DNA of 64,000 bases from Amaurobius ferox (GCA_951213105.1 OX578136.1:155999178-156063177); one strand, 5' to 3'. Counted from the first letter of the stretch, positions 1 to 12,452 are shown. The notes: generated by a model from the sequence alone, not told the origin. A program made the numbers and translations.

Positions 1-32
1 TCAACCACGTACGCAATTCCTTCGATCCCATT

Positions 33-944
33 TTACCTGATTTGGTTTGCAATTGCATAAATATTGCTTGCTTGAAACATGTTCTTTTCCACATTGACAC
101 CAAACTTTCCCGTTGGTTCAGGGTATACAATGAGTAGTGGAAATAACAGATTGCCACTTTTACTAATTATGGGCATTATTGTGTATGAATGGGTTGTGGA
201 ATGTATAGATTGGACAACATTTTTAATTTGGTTTTCTCCTGAAAACGCGAGTGTTCGTCCAGAATATATTTCTTTATTGAAGCCCGATTGATCGGCGTTG
301 AAAACCTGATCATCTCTAAAATGTGAATGCTTGACAAAAGTAGTAACATCGTTTACGAAAGCTTGTGCAGAGTTTTTTTTATCCATCTGTTCGACTGTTT
401 CCCGAGGCGACATGGTTTTTGTTATTTTCCTGCTGACAATACGGTACTTTTCTTAAATGTGGTTAACCATTATCGCGATTCCGAGAATTTCATTCCTAAA
501 TCAATAGCTTTAGAACAGGCCCGATGCTTTAAATCACAACCATGTACAAAGATGTAATTTTGTCTTGTTTCCTGGAATTGTTCGTATACAAAATATTGAA
601 TGGCTTTTAATTTGTGTCCGCGATCACCCAAATTTCCTATTTGTTTTTTCCATTTTTTTAACTGGCGCAGGTTTTTTACTAATTTAAAGTGATGTTACAC
701 AGATCGTAGAGGGCGACATGATCTTGCTTGTATTTCTCCAATATTGCACTGCAGCTTCTTTATATTCAAAATTTATCTTCGGTACCTGTACGTCACCTTC
801 ATCAGAACCCAAATTAGCATCAGCACTAATATATTCAGGAACTCTTTCGCCGTCAAACTCGTAATCAAAAGATTCTTCCTCAATCCCCGCACTTTGCATC
901 GAAGTAACATATTCTTGTATGACTTCATTGATTCTGTTTTTCAA
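33..944 (-). pseudogene. Decayed pogo/Tigger-like DDE transposase
   Basis: The longest open piece (33-413) carries the first catalytic aspartate block NADQSGF, followed by TLAFSGEN and the THSYTI stretch of DDE_1 (pogo/Tigger) transposases. Reading on through 413-684 gives recognisable CENP-B-type DNA-binding sequence (LKKW, then VHGCDLKHRA) interrupted by stops. The 684-944 open frame ends in EAAVQYWRNTSKIMSP, which resembles the start of the helix-turn-helix. The order on the minus strand is acidic N-terminus, HTH, then DDE. The catalytic domain is cut by the window edge and at least two in-frame stops are visible, so the gene is dead. Family placement is from remembered motif patterns and not from a search. 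Confidence 0.7.
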
Positions 945-1426
945 ATCTCTTTTTTCTTGGGTGAAAGGAGTTATTTGAAAATCATTTTGAGTACATTCCT
1001 AACGAAGCATCCATATTACGTTACATACGTTGATGCTAGTTATTTCGAATTAACGGAGTTCAAAATTACAGAAAAAAAAATGCGAAATTGCAAATGTAAA
1101 AAATATTTAAATAGTTTAAAAACACTGTTCCATCAGGCTTTGATAGTGAAGAAAAACCAGAAAACCATGCAACAAGCTTGCATTCACACAAACAGTAAAG
1201 AGGAATAAACTATAAAAAAATGTCGTTGGAAATACGAAATGTGCAGTACTACAGCGAAATCGAAAGCAAATCGAAGAGAAAAGCAAACGAGCTGTTTCCG
1301 TACTTATACTCGGGGAATGTGACGTATACTGTACACCAACGTAGACGCCGAGTTCCACAGTAGGGTTACATTTGGCGATGAAAACTATTTTTTTCAATAT
1401 TTTATTGTGCCGTTTCTATTGCTATA
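945..1426. other. Gene-free stretch
   Basis: Nothing coding is recognisable here. It ends with a 35 bp sequence at 1395-1429 that recurs with one mismatch at 1709-1743, so short direct repeats bracket the transposase fragment that follows. Confidence 0.5.
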
Positions 1427-1552
1427 GGGAAAGTACCGTATTGTCAACAGGAAAATAACAAAAACCTTGTCGTCTCGGGAAACAGTCGAACAGATGGATA
1501 TAAAAACTCTGCACAAGCATTCGTAAACGATGTTACTACTTTTGTCAAACAT
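1427..1552 (+). pseudogene. Second, inverted fragment of the pogo-like transposase
   Basis: About 125 bases match the reverse complement of roughly 326-462, the segment that runs into the start of the 33-413 reading frame. Examples are GTACCGTATTGTCA, GAAACAGTCGAACAGATGG and TCGTAAACGATGTTACTAC. It carries its own differences (small indels), so it is an older or independent fragment inserted in the opposite direction. Confidence 0.7.
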
Positions 1553-1929
1553 TCAAATACGACGCTCGTAGATCTAGCATTAACCGAGTTCTTATAGTGT
1601 TACATCTTCAGAAGTTTTCAGCTTTCACAATTGTCAAAACAGTAATCATAATGTATAATCGCCAAAATGGGGATAACGTATATATTCTGGTAATCCAGAA
1701 CCAATTTTCAATATTTTATTGTGTCGTTTCTATTGCTATAGGGCCGCTGGTACTTACACAATGCGTTGTGCCAGACCAATACTATTCACAGTAAATTTTT
1801 CATTAAAATCGGTGGGGGGTCGGTCAAGAGACCTTCCTTGTAAGATGATATATTACAGTGATAAAAAGCATTTCTTTTTTAAAATCCTCAGTGACAGAAA
1901 TTATTAGTACAAATATTTTGTTTTGGTAT

Positions 1930-2855
1930 ATTTGTCCCGAAAACTTTGAACTCAGCTTTTATTCCTTAAATATTGATCTTAAACATATATATATAATAAA
2001 TTACAAAGTTGCGTAGAAAAAGGTACAGAATTTTACGAAATGGATAAAAATTTTCAAGGGATTAAATTTGAAGAAATACAAAATATAAATTGTTATACGA
2101 CCCCGTACAAAAACATTTCCAATGAGTAAAATGTGCCCCATACACTAATAAGGAGATGTACAAAATTTCAGCATTTTATCATAAAAAGTCCCAGAGATAT
2201 GAAAAGACATAAATCCTGACTTAAACCACTTTTCGATGCATTGACATGGGTTCTCAGAGGAGAAAAATCATGTCGGCAGATCGCGTTTCAGGAGTCATTA
2301 CGAAAAGGAGTCATTCAAATTACGAAAGAAAACAATGATGACATAAATAAATAATAATTTTGCTATTTATTGGTACAAAAGTGTCTACATTGTGTGGAAA
2401 TAATAACTTTATGCAACTATTACAAAGCTTGTTCAAAATGTTTCCCATTCATGACAAAGATCCATTAGATATAAGAGACAGATATTATTTGCTTATGATA
2501 CATTTCTGCGTTGCGTCATTTGCACTCTTGCTGTAAACATTTACATTTTAATTTGTGATTAATCCTTCACCAACTTTGTTTAAACATATCTCTGGGACTT
2601 TTTATGATAAAATGCTGAAATTTTGTACATCACCTTATTAGTGTATGGCGCACATTTTATTCATTGGAAATGTTTTTTTACGGGAGTCGTATAAAAATTA
2701 AAACTTGTATGTCTTCAAATTTAGTTCCCTGGAAAACTTTAATCGATTTCATAAAATTCTGTACCTTTTTTTACGCAACTTTGTAATTAATTATATATGT
2801 CTGAAACCAATATTTAAGGAATAACAGCCGAGGTCAATGTTTTTGGGACACTCTG

Positions 2856-2857
<2 letters not shown>
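1930..2857. mobile_element. Foldback/MITE element with ~270 bp inverted arms
   Basis: The left arm (about 1930-2200) and right arm (about 2583-2857) are imperfect inverted repeats. For example, GTTGCGTAGAAAAAGGTACAG at 2008 answers CTGTACC...ACGCAAC near 2760, and CCCAGAGATATG near 2190 answers CATATCTCTGGG near 2583. The outer ends read TGTCCCGAAAA and TTTTGGGACA. The roughly 380 bp centre has no open frame, so it is non-autonomous. Superfamily unknown. Confidence 0.7.
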
Positions 2858-2860
<3 letters not shown>

Positions 2861-2887
<27 letters not shown>

Positions 2888-3310
2888 TCTATGTATTGTG
2901 AATACAGTAAAACGACACAAGTTTTTAACACTTTACAACAAAGTTGAAAAGTGTTTATGACTTTGTTCATTCTGTCTGTCTGTCTGTCTGTCTGTCTGTC
3001 CGTTAGCACGATAACTGCCGTAAAAATGAGTTTATCAAAATGAAATTTTAGTATGTTGTTCAGACGGTCTGTAGGACCTATGGGAATATAAATAAATAAT
3101 ATCACCCAATTAGTTTTTTATTGAACCCGGGTTGAAAAAATGAAATACATTGAACCCTATGGGACCTAATTTTTCAAACATTTTTTAAGTAAATTTAAAA
3201 TTCACGAATTGCTTCGAAATTTTTAGGAAATATTCACATTATCCCATAGAATATATAAAAAAAAATTCAGTAAAATATGTTAAGTAGTTTTTTAATTAAA
3301 AAAATTATTT
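2861..3310 (+). repeat. TA microsatellite and truncated family A repeat
   Basis: A TA run at 2861-2886 is followed, from about 2922, by the 5' part of dispersed family A. It starts AACACTTTACAACAAAGTTG, carries a CTGT tetranucleotide run (2970-3000), then CGTTAGCACGATAACTGCCG and GTATGTTGTTCAGACGGTCTG. The copy breaks off near 3310. Confidence 0.7.
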
Positions 3311-3700
3311 AATATAGGGAAAAAAACAAATTCAATTAAATTCTGACTTTGGGATATCTTCCAGAAAGAAAAGAGAGAGATATTATATAATAAATATCTC
3401 TCCATTTGTTTAAAGGTTTTGCATATGGGAGTGGCTTCATATTTTAAAATAAATTTGGTAGATAACAATTTTTCATTTTTTTTTAAATTTTATATAACTC
3501 TTCATGATAAATTTAATTGATGGCATTTTAAATGCACTTCCCTACGTCCTAGAGAGTTAAAATTTGGTACACAGCTTAAATTTGTTGAACCTTTTATTCG
3601 ACAAAAATTTGATGGATCTTTAAATATAGATCATACATTTTTTTCGAAATGGCCTGAAAATAATCCCCGTTCACTTCTATAAATCATTGGTGTAATATTG
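3311..3700. other. AT-rich stretch without recognised content
   Basis: No open frame, RNA or repeat match within the window was recognised. Confidence 0.4.
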
Positions 3701-4560
3701 TTAAAAATTCTGATGTGGACAGCACATGTCTTTCTCTGCAGACTCATATTCGTTCTCTTTATTTATTCAATGATAATTTGAGTTTATCTGCACAACATAA
3801 GTATTTTAAATGACATTGAATTTACACGTTAAACTTAAATTTGCTTCTCATTTGATAGCTGGACTTATTGCCAAAGGTGGCGTAGCGAAAACGCGAAAAA
3901 ACTAGAAAACTCAAGAACGGCTAGTCCTAGAGTAATGGGGTTAGTCTTATTCTTTTTGTTGTCAAAAATCACATATAAAATAGGAATTTAATTGATATAA
4001 TTGAGCACACGTAGTCTTTTATTTTTATATATAACGATTTTTGCTGGCCATTTCGCAAAAATTGCCCATTCCTTTTTCCCGAATCGTAGTAGAATAACCT
4101 ACAAATGATTTATATACAAAATTTTGTTAAATTTGGTATATAAATCACTTGTAGGTTATTGAAATATTATACTCCAAATTTTGTTAAATTTGGTTCATTA
4201 GTTTTTAGCTAGAGTGGATAAAGGCAATTTCTGCGGCCATTTCGCAAAGAAGGCAGATTCTTTTATTACGAATCGTACTATAATCTAATGAACATCAGGA
4301 TTTCCCACAAAAAACATACCTACCAAATTGTATGAAATTCGGTCCATTAGTTTTTCAATTAGAGTGGATGTAATATCCACACAGACACACAGAAACATAC
4401 ACAGATACACCCTTACACACACAGACGTCTTCCTAAAACTAGTTTTTTCGTGTTCTAGAAGTCCCAAAACGTGTAGATCCTTTGAAAATTCGAGTTCCGA
4501 TCTTCGGCACGATTCCAATACTTTGAGTATATACACATACACATATATATTATCTGTGTA
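3701..4560 (+). repeat. Dispersed family B copy (diverged)
   Basis: It begins with the family B head, GATGTGGACAGCACATG then CTTTC, and contains GAACGGCTAGTCCTAGAGTAA. It ends in AC-rich sequence before CGTGTAGATCC and CGATTCCAATACTTT. The family lacks any coding capacity; its recurring ends (CATGACTTTCC and GGAAAGTAA) are partly inverted, suggesting a MITE-like DNA transposon. Confidence 0.6.
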
Positions 4561-4589
4561 TTATCTGTGTATCTAAATTCCGTGCCTAT

Positions 4590-4995
4590 GCAATTACAAT
4601 AGTTGTGATTTTAAATGATCCCTAGACTTTTATTATTTCTTCAAGGAAGCCTAATTTTAACATATGCAGAATGCAAATATCTCAAGCGATTGTAAGATGA
4701 ATTACATAAGAATTGCTGAATTTTTTTCACACAAAATTATTTAGCTCTGGAGTCTGGAATACAAGTTATATGAATGAAATATTCATTGATTTTGCATAAA
4801 GAATCAGATGATTTATATTTCGATACAGTTTTAAATATTTAAGTATAATAAATTACTGTAGTACTGTGATAATATAAAAGATATTACCACTGAATGAATC
4901 ACATTTTAGAAATTTTTAAATGAAATTACATTTCAGTTGGAAAGTGTTTCATAATCAATGCTTATGCATGATTGATCTTTCTTGTTTAAAGTGTA
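4590..4995 (+). repeat. 3' half of a family A copy
   Basis: It shares CTAATTTTAACATATGCAGAATG-type sequence and the family A tail GGAAAGTGTTTCATAATCAATG, then GATTGATCTTTCTTG. The 5' half, including the CTGT run, is missing. Confidence 0.6.
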
Positions 4996-5274
4996 TAAAG
5001 TGATAAGTTTTTCACTTTTAATAACAAAAGAGGAGCATTTTGAGGACGGATAAAAAGTCAAGGAGTTTTAAAAATAGCAATCCTTTTGTCTTTCAAGATA
5101 AATAAAAAAATTGAAGACTGGTGCTAGATAAATGGATCAAGAGTTTTTCAGTCGCAGCTTAAGGCAATTAAAAGTTTTTATTTTTATTGTTTTTTTTTTA
5201 GAAAAAGTAGACTAACTACGCTATTTATCGCGCTTCCACTGTAGATCACAGCATCAATGGAGTGGTTTCGACCG

Positions 5275-5329
5275 TTTTTAACACTTTACAACAAAGTTGA
5301 AAAGTGTTTATGACTTTGTTCATTCTGTT

Positions 5330-5373
<44 letters not shown>

Positions 5374-6603
5374 CGTTAGCACGATAACTGTCGTAAAAAT
5401 GACTTAATCAAAATGAAATTTTAGTATGTTGTTCAGACGGTCTGTAGGACCTATGGGAATATAAATTAATAATATCACAAAATTAGTTTTGGATTGAACC
5501 CGGGTTGAAAAAATGAAATAAATTGAGCCCTATGGGACCTAATTTTTCTAACATTTTTTAAGCGGATTTAAAATTCTCAAATTGCTTCGAAAATTTTAGG
5601 TAATAGTCAAATTGTTCCATAAAATATATAAAAAAAAATTCAGCTAAATATATTCAGTAGTTTTTAAAATAAAAATTAAAATAGTAATTAGACATCTTAT
5701 ATGAAACGATCACGTGACCATGATATGAAACGATCACATGACCCACTTCAAAATGATATATGGCATCCATCTTGTTTCAAATTCGTGATTTTTTAAAGTT
5801 CTTTTTAATTCATATTGAGTGTTGTATCCATCCTAAAACTACTTTATTTCTGCTTAAATTCTGTGCATCTACATACTAAAACAACACAATGACAATATAT
5901 TTGAGCTTAAATTCTCATTCAAATTTGATTATTTCTACAACTAAGCCTATTTTTCACCTATGTAAAATGTAAACAGCAAAATATGTAGAATGAGTTGTAT
6001 TAGAATTACTGTATTTCTTTAATACAAAATAATTCAGTCCATGGAGTCTGCATGGCTGATATGAATGAAATATTAATTGATTTTATAAACAGAAGGACGA
6101 TTTTTTTCGATGAAGTTTTAAGCATAAAGTTTATGAATTGTAGCTCCATGGTCTTAATTTTTAAATAAAATAAATTATTATAGTATTGTGATGAATGAAA
6201 TGGAGAAAGTTATGAATGAAATCCTGCTTTTATAGAGAGATCCAGGCGTGTTATTTTTTCTATGACGTCATTTGAATTAATTTCAGTTGTTTCGGATGAA
6301 GTTTTCAAATATAATAAATGATCGTAGTATTATGATAGATTTAAAAATATTACCGTGGAATGTATTGCATTTTAGAGATATTTAAACCACGCAATTTATA
6401 TTTCAATGCCGTCATTTGAATGAAGTTCATTTTTTTCAATGAAGGTTTAAGTTTTCAAATATAATAAATCAATGTAGTATTGTGATAAGTTTTAAAATAT
6501 TACCGAGGAATGTATTGCATTTTCGACTTTTTTAAATAAAACTGCATTGAAGTTGGAAAGTGTTTCATAATCAATGCTTTAAGCATGATTGATCTTTCTT
6601 GTT
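5275..6603 (+). repeat. Full-length family A dispersed repeat (~1.33 kb)
   Basis: The head AACACTTTACAACAAAGTTG with its CTGT microsatellite (5326-5374) and the tail GGAAAGTGTTTCATAATCAATG...GATCTTTCTTG are both present. The same head-to-tail order is seen at 33500-34815 (inverted) and 60578-61940, which defines the ends. The head can pair with itself (AACACTTT with AAAGTGTT). No coding capacity. The class is uncertain. Confidence 0.7.
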
Positions 6604-8270
6604 TATAAATGCGTTACGCTGGATTTCCGCGTGGAAATGCCGAATTGCTCAAATTTTAATATTCAGGAAATTAGATTTAAATTATCTCAGTACAATATTT
6701 GAATGTCGAAAATATTTCTGTGAAATAGATTTACTTTTGAAATGTCACGAAAACTATCAATATTTTGCGGTCAGTACGGGATTATCCTTGCCAACTTACA
6801 TCTCTTTCTTTTAATTTTGCTATACTTAAGTAAGTTCCGTTCCATTATACATAAAAGGAAAAAGCATCTTGAAATCTATTTTATCAGAAAAATTGGGAAC
6901 AGATACATTTGTTATTTTATAGGGAATATTGAAAGGCAGACATTACTTTTATATCTCACAAAAATACCAGTTCATGATAAAACAAATTAATTCTCCCCGT
7001 CAAGTACAAGAACCGAGAACATATTTCCAAAAATGTTATGAAATCTTAAAATAGTTGGCAGTATGTCCTCGTAGGACAGAAGCAGAAGTCTCAGGTCTAG
7101 CGCAATTTGTTGAATGATCTTAAATCAGAGTCAAGGTTTTATGCACAAGGTTGAATATATATTTCCTTGATCTCTAACTGCTGAATCTTTATCGATTATA
7201 TCTATTCTTTATCTAGTATATCTATTTCACTTGATCTATTATATCTATTATTTTCTTGATTGGTATAGCAAGTAAATAAAAATAAATCCGTCGAAAGTAA
7301 GAAGTCACTTTAACTGAATTAATAAAAATGCTTTAGATGCGGGATGCAGCCAGTTTTTGAAAAAAAGGATAGCGAATCATCGAGATAATTCCTTTTTTCT
7401 ACTTTTTCCTCTTTGGATATTGACAAGAGTAACTATGAAGAACGGCCAAATGATGGATTCCAGCTTTGCGATGAATGGACCCAATTCTTCGTCCCACGCT
7501 TGATTTATCTCTTTTTTTAGGAAAACAAAACATGAAGAAAAATCTTATTGTTTTTTTTTTGCAATTAATTTACGTAACTGAGGATGACAACGGTTCTCTG
7601 AAACAAAAGAACCGAACATAGACATCGGATTCATGCTCCCCTGAGTCCGAGACACTTCCTACTTTTCGATAATCCCTCCTGCAGCCATTTTTTACAACGA
7701 GATATTCCGCAGATTGGAATTCGCAATAACCGGTCCGGTGCCAATTTTGAGAAACTTAATTAAAAAACACTAGATTGATTGAGATCAGTGTCTAATGAAA
7801 GGGCATTTCGTGAATTTCCGATGCCATTTTTTTTTGCAGTTTGACGCTATGTGAATTTACAAAAACGCATAGAATCTCATTTTAGTGGTTTGTACTTCTA
7901 AAGAGATACAGTGTCAATTTTGACAGATATGTTATATAATAAAACTTTCTGTTGTCAAACCAGTCAGTACCAAGTTGAATTAACAAAACCCCGACCTGGC
8001 TAATTCCGATTTTTTTTAAATTTTCGAATTTAGTTGTTCACTCATATATTACAATCACGAAGGACGCTTCCGGTAGTCTCATAATTTCATTTCATATGGT
8101 AACATATAGTCAGTCTACTATTCCAATACACCCTTCATAGCTCTAGCTACCATAATTCAATAATTATTTAGCCAACTTGCAACTTTATCGGGTAACTTGT
8201 ATAAGATTCTAGGCTAAATTTTAACCGTTTAATTTTCATTATTATTTTATTTATAGAAATTTGAAATTTG
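6604..8270. other. Gene-free stretch
   Basis: The short open frames here (6599-6990) are AT-rich and match nothing I recognise. A block at 7675-7770 resembles 29861-29930 (shared GATTGGAATT, AACCTAATTAAA-type sequence), so another low-copy repeat is probably present. Confidence 0.4.
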
Positions 8271-8274
8271 AGAA

Positions 8275-8560
8275 ATCTGGTAATTTTTCAAAAAGTCTGA
8301 TCAACACCGAGGTCGCACCCACAAGTATCTTATCTACGAAATTTTGTCAATTAGTTATTCAGCTAGAGTGTATACATACATACCTTGCATAGCAGGTAAG
8401 CAGACACACACACAGGTGTCACGCTAATATATATTTTTCGGATTTTAGAATATTCGAAACGTGCAAACCCATCGAAAGCTCATGTTGCGATCTTCAACAC
8501 GATTCCAATACTTTCTCTATGCATTAAAACATGGATTGTAGGGAAAGTAAAATTCAATGA
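8275..8560 (+). repeat. Family B fragment
   Basis: It contains the family B phrases CTACGAAATTTTGTCAATTAGT, CACACACACAGGTGTCACGCTAA, and CGATTCCAATACTTTCTC followed by GGGAAAGTAAAA. Only the 3' half of the family is present. Confidence 0.6.
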
Positions 8561-8671
8561 AAAATTGAAATATTAGTAATTTTGCCAGAGTTGGGGTATA
8601 TGAATTCTATTAGAAGGATATACTCTGTTCAGATATGATCAAATATGATCAGATATTAAATGAAGTACTTT

Positions 8672-8687
8672 CAGCTCATTCTGAGGT
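8672..8687. repeat. SINE target-site duplication, left copy
   Basis: CAGCTCATTCTGAGGT is repeated exactly at 9004-9019, immediately outside the other end of the SINE. Confidence 0.85.
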
Positions 8688-9003
8688 TCTGTTTGAAACC
8701 CAGACTGTCCGACCTACCAGAAAGGTGTAAGGTAACTGTTTGGACGGTCGGGAAGTGCTACCCAATTTAGACCGGAACCCAGTGGGGGAGGCATCCACAG
8801 GGACCATACCCTCCTTCCCCTACCACCAACCTCTCGGAAGGACTTTCGGACCCACATGTTTAACGCGATCGTACTCCGCATGAACACGGCGACAGTTTTG
8901 GCAGTGGCTGGAATCGAACCCGGGCCAACCGAGTGCAACTCCGCTAACCAATGGGCTACCCTCAATGGGCTAACCAATGGGCTAACCAATGGGCTACCGC
9001 GCC
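8688..9003 (-). mobile_element. tRNA-derived SINE with amplified A-box region
   Basis: On the minus strand the element starts GCGCGGTAGCCCATTGG at 9003, like a tRNA A box, and carries a perfect B box GGTTCGATTCC (8910-8920), the two internal RNA polymerase III promoter elements. The A-box phrase AGCCCATTGG occurs four times between 8943 and 8998, so the promoter head has been tandemly duplicated. A 316 bp body with an unrelated, GC-richer 3' part (8700-8880) follows, and 16 bp exact direct repeats flank it. It is a retroposed SINE and not a functional tRNA gene: the cloverleaf is not maintained beyond the two boxes. The source tRNA is not identified. Confidence 0.85.
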
Positions 9004-9019
9004 CAGCTCATTCTGAGGT
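9004..9019. repeat. SINE target-site duplication, right copy
   Basis: Exact copy of the 16 bp sequence at 8672-8687; it marks a target-primed insertion. Confidence 0.85.
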
Positions 9020-10937
9020 GTCGTTCTTAGTGACGTAACCTCATTGAGCTGGGTGGAGCTACAGATCTATAGCTCTGAATGAGAAAGAGCACAACTTACG
9101 CTAAACATAATTACTTTGAAAAAATTTTCTGTGAGACATGTTTTAGTCCGAATGAAATTCTTATTTTCTCTCATAATTACTTATTTAATACTTTTTCTAA
9201 AGCAGTCATGCCTTTAAATATTTGAAAATGCTCGCATAATATTATGAAAAATTATGATGTCTAGGATGTAATCGCAAACTCTGCTGAGGATAGTACGGAG
9301 TTTATTAATACATTAAGGGATAGTTGATCGTGCACGATTAAAAACATCTCTAAATGCATTATTGGAAAACATAAATAAAATAGCAACGAGAATTAATTTT
9401 AAATATTTTAAAAATTCGATAAAAAGATGCAAAATATATAACTTAAACTGCAGAATGCTTTTTCCCTCCAGAAAGTGCTTTGAACACACTTTTTGTCCTA
9501 TTAAAAGGACCAAAGAATATGCATTATGTAAATGGGTGCTCTGAAATTGCTTGCTTCAGGTGTGCCAAAAGTCTAGTTAAGTCACTGGTGTCAACATTGT
9601 ATCCACCCTGAACATCTATTTTTAAGGGGTGCCCACACACTCATCCAAAGGAAACATAGGGGATATGTTAGACTAAACAATTTGTGAGCACAGTTGCGAC
9701 ATGAGAGCACAGTTGGGTCATCTTTGTTGGATTAATACTAGTGGGGGAACTATACAAATTATGAAAATAAAATCCAAGATAAACTTGTGACGATATCATC
9801 GAAATACATGTATTATATAATTGAACTATTTTACCAGTAGTTATAATATAGTTGACCTGGGTTTTTATGTTTTGGCAATTCGTTTTAGACGTATATTTTC
9901 AGTTTGAAAGTTTGTTTGAGTTAAACGCGAAAATCTTTCATATAATTCATAATATGGTATTTTCTAAGAAATAGGAATCTAATTTTTTATAGTCCTCTAG
10001 GATAAAAAGTGTAATTAAAAAAATGTTTCGCTATACAGAAACTAGTATAAAGAAAAAAAAAAGATTTGCAATTACTAGCTATATTCATGAAGATATTTAC
10101 AATGGAAGTTGTGATGCACATTTAGAAAAAAAATGCAAAGCATACTTTTAATTGAACTCTTAAATATGTCCTTTCATCGCAAGTTGTATAACAGTGCATT
10201 CTGCCGCTTTAAAACCCACCGTAGAATCTTTAGTATGAGGTCTTGAAATAAAACCATTAACATAATACTACTGACAATTACTGCACCCATTTTAACTTTA
10301 AAATAATATTATTTATCAACAACATTCTATTAATTACTAAATTGATTACAACATTAATTAGCACATATCTTTAAGGTGGAGCTTGGACATGTAAGGCCAC
10401 GTAAGTTATTATTATCAAAATGGATATGATCTTCTGCAAGCTGACTTGCACATACCTTCTGGTTGTTTTTAGACATTGACACACAACTTTCAATTGCACA
10501 TTGCCTCTTCGGCAACCTTTGCCTCCCTTTTATGGCTGCCACTACTGACTCTCGTCGGAACGCGGACGCACATCACAGCTTCCTTTTCTCTCTCTGGTCT
10601 CGTAACTTTTGCATGTCTAACTGCATTACTCTGAATGATCATCTACTGAACTCGACTTGTTACTGCTCTGAACATCTCTGTTTTCCTGAATGATATCTTA
10701 ATCTGTAGAACCTTCTTTCGGTTGTCGCCTCTTTTTGCCTGGGGTCTGATACGCCTCTTCGGCTACCATTGGCAGACCTCAGGGTAATGCGACAAGACCT
10801 CTTCCACATTGGTTTACCTTTTAACCAATCCCATGGTTTTTCCTTTAGCCTCCAGTAACTGCTCTGGTTCGATCCAACCTGTACTTGAAGCCCCCATATT
10901 TAGGCCACTTGCTGACCTTTCGGGTCAGGGCTGCAAT
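9020..10937. other. Gene-free stretch with a GC-richer block
   Basis: 9020-10380 holds nothing I recognise. 10380-10937 is GC-richer and continues across the hAT-like element into about 28863-28960 if that insertion is removed. It could be part of an old retroelement or an untranslated region, but its open frames (for example 10354-10542 and 10463-10693) match no family I know. Confidence 0.4.
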
Positions 10938-10945
10938 ACATTGGC
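10938..10945. repeat. 8 bp target duplication of the hAT-like element, left
   Basis: ACATTGGC here against GCATTGGC at 28855-28862: seven of eight bases match. Confidence 0.55.
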
Positions 10946-11429
10946 ATACCTGCCAACCTGGGAAAATTGGAATGTGTAAAATTTTGCGTGAATGACATTT
11001 ATAATGATTTTTTTTAATTACACGAGCAAACGATATTTCTAATGAATTTAACTATGTACAAGTACCTGCATTAAAAAAATATTGCATTAAATATCAGGCT
11101 TACTGGTAGATTATGAAAATTCAGGACACCAATTTTATAAAATTTCAGGGCAATAAATTATAAAGCAAAAATATATAAAGGTTTTATCCGGTGAGATTTA
11201 CTTTATAATGAAGACAAATATTTATGTTTGGCAAAACACAGGTTTTCACTAAAGAGATTAACAAATATTGATCTTCAATAAAAAAGAAATATAGCAGTGA
11301 ATTATATTCCTGCCAAAATGGTTTCCCTTTGATTTGCCTAAATCATTGCTTTAATACCACTTTTTGGAAAATATTCCTTCACAGATTTCATACCCATTTT
11401 TTAAATAGAAAAACTTATATTATGCAAAT

Positions 11430-11935
11430 ATAATTAAAAAATTAACCTTAATAATTAGCCATAATATGAAAATAAGCTAGTTATAAGTAGATGGAAAAAT
11501 ATACTAATGTACTCTCGGCAATTCATGTGAAGTAACTGGATTGCGCAATCGCACTGTTTATGTGAAAATAATTAAGAAATTAACTGTAATAATTAATCAG
11601 AATATGAAAATAAGCTAGTTTAGTCAATCTAATATGCAACATTTAAATGATGGAGATGGATGGAAAAAGATACTAACGTACGCTCAGCAATCCACACGAA
11701 GTAACTGAATTGCGTAATCGCACTGTTTATGCGAAAATAATTAAGAAATTAACAGTAATAATTAATTAGAATATGAAAATAAGCTAGTTTAGTCAATCAA
11801 AAATGCAATATTTACAAGATTGAGATGGATGGAAAAAGATACTATTGTACTCTCGGCGATTCATGAGAACAAACTGAATTGCGCAATCGCAGTGTTTATG
11901 CGAAATTAATGAGCAAAATAACATTTTAGCGATTT
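11430..11935. repeat. Three tandem units of 138-170 bp
   Basis: AATATGAAAATAAGCTAGTT recurs at about 11463, 11601 and 11771, each followed by GATGG...AAAGATACTA, a CGCAATCGCA/GTGTTTATG phrase and AATTAAGAAATTAAC. The first unit lacks about 32 bases present in the other two. Confidence 0.8.
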
Positions 11936-12054
11936 ATGCTGAATTAGACAACCTTTGGAGAAGTATATTTATTACTTTCATAAAATAAGTGATCGAGATC
12001 TTAATATACGTTACACGCGGCCGTAAATCTCCGTTAATTTAATTGGCAGTACCT

Positions 12055-12452
12055 GCATTTTATTATGGATTTGCTACGATCCCGGGAATGTATATATCAA
12101 TGCTAAAAAAGCGGAAATGCGGTGTTTCCGAGGAATTATACTATGTCTGGTTAATTGATAAATTTCAAACATAAAAAGCCGGAGAATTTCGCCGGAGATT
12201 GATTTCCTAGTAATGTTAAAAAATTCAAATAAATGCGGAAATGCGTAAAATATGCATTTTATTATGGATTTGCTACGATCCCGGGAATGTATATATCAGT
12301 GCTAAAAAAGCGGAAATGCGGTGTTTCCGAGGAATTATACTATGTCTGGTTAATTGATAAATTTCAAACATAAAAAGCCGGAGAATTTCGCCGGAGATTG
12401 ATTTCCTAGTAATGTTAAAAAATTCAAATAAATGCGGAAATGCGTAAAATAT
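12055..12452. repeat. Two tandem copies of a 199 bp unit
   Basis: 12055-12253 is repeated at 12254-12452. I noticed a single difference (CAATGC versus CAGTGC), so the duplication is recent. Each unit contains the small inverted pair GCCGGAGAATTTCGCCGG and ends in AAATGCGTAAAATAT. Confidence 0.9.

Noticed and set aside
6599..6990. Overlapping 71- and 82-codon ORFs
   Set aside because: Low-complexity hydrophobic/AT-rich translations beginning at the end of a family A repeat; no domain.
8910..8998. tRNA gene
   Set aside because: Only A- and B-box sequence is kept, followed by an unrelated tail and flanked by target duplications, which is a SINE.
10354..10693. Possible host exon in the GC-richer block
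   Set aside because: Short overlapping ORFs on both strands with no recognisable protein; kept as unassigned.
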